Assembly (NCBI RefSeq): GCF_003095375.1
Contig: NZ_QEHR01000002.1
Coordinates: 248,001 to 312,000, forward strand
Reading direction: 5' to 3'
Length of the DNA: 64,000 nt
Source: Marixanthomonas spongiae
GTDB taxonomy: Bacteria; Bacteroidota; Bacteroidia; Flavobacteriales; Flavobacteriaceae
A program made the position numbers and the translations under genes. Positions 62,096-64,000 of the stretch are shown piece after piece. The notes under the pieces are model-generated. The model worked only from the letters and a program-made list of their open reading frames with translations, was not told where the DNA came from and did no database searches. Every line of letters begins with the position of its first letter. Position 1 is the first letter of the stretch.

Positions 62096-64000
62096 TTAAT
62101 CTACCAGCACCCATTCCCCTTTATCCAATAATGGGATGGCTTGTTTGTATTTCAAGGTTTTATTTTCTCCGCTCATCACGTTTTTAATGGTCACTTTCTC
62201 GTTGCGGCCTATTTTTGGACGTTCGCGTACAATGGTTTCGGTAACCTGTTGTTGTTGCTGTTGGGTATTGCCGGCAGCACGTGATTGTGCAGCACGCTCG
62301 TCCATGTTTTGGATTTCCTCTTTTTCTTCGTTGAGTTTTTCCTTTTTGCGCACTTGTTTGGCCTCGGTAATCTGCTGTTGGTTTTCCTGTGGTAACTCTC
62401 CTTTAAACAGGAAGGAAATCACCTCTCGGTTTACCTTGTCTATCATAACCTTGAAAAGTTCGAACGCTTCAAACTTATAGATCAATAAGGGGTCTTTTTG
62501 TTCGTGCACGGCCAACTGTACCGATTGTTTCAACTCGTCCATTTTGCGCAAGTGGGTTTTCCAAGAGTCGTCGATAATGGCAAGGGTGATGTTTTTCTCA
62601 AAATCCTGTACCAGTTGTTTCCCTTCGGTCTCGTATGCTTTTTCAAGATCGGTCGCTACGTTGAGGGTTTTTACGCCATCGGTAAACGGTACCAAAATAC
62701 GTTTGTACTGGTCCTTGTGGTTTTCATACACGTTCTTGATCACTGGGTAGGCCATTTCGGCATTGCGCAACATTTTGTCGTGGTAATGTTGGTAAGCGGC
62801 CTTATACACTTTCCCGGCAATTTCCAAAGTGTTCATTTTCTCGAACTCCTTTTCAGAAATAGGCGAGCTCATCGAGAAGTAACGGATCAGTTCAAACTCG
62901 AAGTTTTTGTAATCCTGCGCCAGTTTGTTGGTTTCAGAAATAGCTTCGGAAGTTTCAAAAATCATATTCGCAATATCCACGCGAAGGCGTTCGCCAAACA
63001 AGGCGTGGTAGCGGCGTTTGTAAATCACCTCCCGTTGGGCGTTCATCACATCGTCATATTCCAACAGGCGCTTCCTGATTCCGAAGTTGTTTTCTTCCAC
63101 TTTTTTCTGTGCCCGCTCAATGGACTTTGAAATCATGGAATGTTGGATCACTTCGCCTTCTTCCAGTCCCATACGGTCCATCATTTTGGCAATGCGCTCG
63201 CTACCAAAAAGGCGCATTAAATTATCTTCCAGCGATACGTAAAACTGCGAGCTTCCCGGGTCACCCTGTCGTCCACTACGTCCGCGCAACTGCCGGTCCA
63301 CCCGGCGGCTGTCGTGGCGCTCGGTACCAATAATGGCAAGGCCGCCGGCTTCTTTAACTTCTTTGCTCAGTTTAATGTCCGTACCACGGCCAGCCATGTT
63401 GGTCGCGATGGTCACCATGCCGCTTTTACCGGCTTCGGCAACAATATCGGCTTCTTTTTTGTGCAGTTTGGCGTTCAATACATTATGCGGAATGTTGCGT
63501 ATGCTCAACATACGGCTCAGCAATTCGGAAATCTCTACCGAGGTCGTACCAATCAACACCGGCCGCCCGGCTTTCGAGAGGTCGGTCACTTCGTCGATCA
63601 CTGCATTGTATTTTTCGCGCTTGGTCTTGTAAATCTTGTCTTCTTTGTCGTTACGGGCAATGGGGCGGTTGGTGGGGATTTCCACCACGTCCAGTTCGTA
63701 GATTTCCCATAGCTCGCCGGCTTCGGTAACGGCAGTACCCGTCATTCCCGATAGTTTCCGGTACATACGGAAGTAGTTTTGAAGCGTAATAGTGGCAAAG
63801 GTTTGGGTGGCGGCCTCGATTTTTACGTCTTCCTTGGCTTCAATGGCTTGGTGCAGGCCATCGCTGTAGCGGCGCCCGTCCATAATACGGCCCGTTTGCT
63901 CGTCCACGATCATCACTTTGTTGTCCATCACCACGTATTGGGTGTCTTTTTCAAACAGGGCATAAGCTTTCAGCAATTGGTTGAGGGTATGGATACGCTC
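62096..64000 (-). CDS. secA: Protein translocase subunit SecA (5' partial)
   Basis: The C-terminal ~634 residues; the frame is open to the window edge ([20 protein letters not shown]), so the N-terminal ATPase half is outside. Visible are [42 protein letters not shown], the motor motifs [20 protein letters not shown] and [19 protein letters not shown], then the helical scaffold, and a Gln-rich tail. It ends [11 protein letters not shown] and lacks the CxCx8CH zinc tail, as in other Bacteroidota. SecA drives preproteins through SecYEG. Confidence 0.97.
   Translation of the reverse strand, partial: ERIHTLNQLLKAYALFEKDTQYVVMDNKVMIVDEQTGRIMDGRRYSDGLHQAIEAKEDVKIEAATQTFATITLQNYFRMYRKLSGMTGTAVTEAGELWEIYELDVVEIPTNRPIARNDKEDKIYKTKREKYNAVIDEVTDLSKAGRPVLIGTTSVEISELLSRMLSIRNIPHNVLNAKLHKKEADIVAEAGKSGMVTIATNMAGRGTDIKLSKEVKEAGGLAIIGTERHDSRRVDRQLRGRSGRQGDPGSSQFYVSLEDNLMRLFGSERIAKMMDRMGLEEGEVIQHSMISKSIERAQKKVEENNFGIRKRLLEYDDVMNAQREVIYKRRYHALFGERLRVDIANMIFETSEAISETNKLAQDYKNFEFELIRYFSMSSPISEKEFEKMNTLEIAGKVYKAAYQHYHDKMLRNAEMAYPVIKNVYENHKDQYKRILVPFTDGVKTLNVATDLEKAYETEGKQLVQDFEKNITLAIIDDSWKTHLRKMDELKQSVQLAVHEQKDPLLIYKFEAFELFKVMIDKVNREVISFLFKGELPQENQQQITEAKQVRKKEKLNEEKEEIQNMDERAAQSRAAGNTQQQQQQVTETIVRERPKIGRNEKVTIKNVMSGENKTLKYKQAIPLLDKGEWVLVD

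Noticed and set aside
1-64000. tRNA, rRNA or riboswitch
   Set aside because: I looked for cloverleaf ends, TTCGA arms and conserved rRNA blocks and found none that held up by eye; a tRNAscan/Infernal run would be decisive.

Overview
The window comes from the chromosome of a member of the Bacteroidota, most likely a marine-type Flavobacteriaceae. The evidence is two proteins ending in a type IX secretion (T9SS) sorting domain, promoter boxes of the TAnnTTTG type, a Rho with a long Lys/Ser/Asn-rich insertion, several families typical of the group (DUF3667, DUF4293, BT_3928-like, DUF4199, HEIGH-type M57 peptidase), a split transketolase, and SecA without the C-terminal zinc tail. No rRNA or tRNA gene was recognised.

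Layout. 1-4.6 kb: a persulfide dioxygenase/rhodanese fusion cut by the window edge, a DUF2383 protein, and an operon of the two transketolase halves with an exported protein between them. 4.9-10.7 kb: housekeeping genes tgt, an LptF/LptG-type permease, an EamA transporter, accA and dnaB. 10.8-11.8 kb: a ParD/ParE toxin-antitoxin pair and a decayed transposase. 11.8-28.9 kb: an exported protein, rho, DUF4293, a YfcE-like phosphodiesterase, truA, an ABC exporter, DUF3667, cdaA-folP, DUF1599, a DoxX-DUF6624 fusion, a DppB-like permease, tpiA, prmA and clpS. This stretch is peppered with heptamer tandem arrays, CTGAG/CGAAG palindromes and two copies of a 460-bp MITE-like element, each with a perfect 9-bp target duplication.

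29.0-40.0 kb: a markedly AT-rich defence island. One half (+ strand) encodes a PLD/DEAH helicase, a 71-residue protein, a Rad50/SMC-like ATPase with a CxxC zinc hook, and a small protein resembling Dnd-associated protein 4. The other half (- strand, converging) is dndC-dndD-dndE followed by a ParB-like gene and a gene for a possible PD-(D/E)XK-like protein. This reads as a DNA phosphorothioation modification module facing a candidate phosphorothioate-dependent restriction module, with no dndA, dndB or dndFGH in view. It is the most interesting system here.

40.5-64 kb: a flavobacterial conserved protein, a secreted metzincin-like M57 lipoprotein, a GlxA-family regulator, a run of VOC and SRPBCC small-molecule proteins, a giant T9SS surface protein with six nearly identical 243-bp repeats, three TPR proteins (two carrying DNA-binding domains), DUF808, a second T9SS protein, a frameshifted DUF4199 gene, a DUF2442/DUF4160 pair, and the C-terminal two thirds of secA running off the end.
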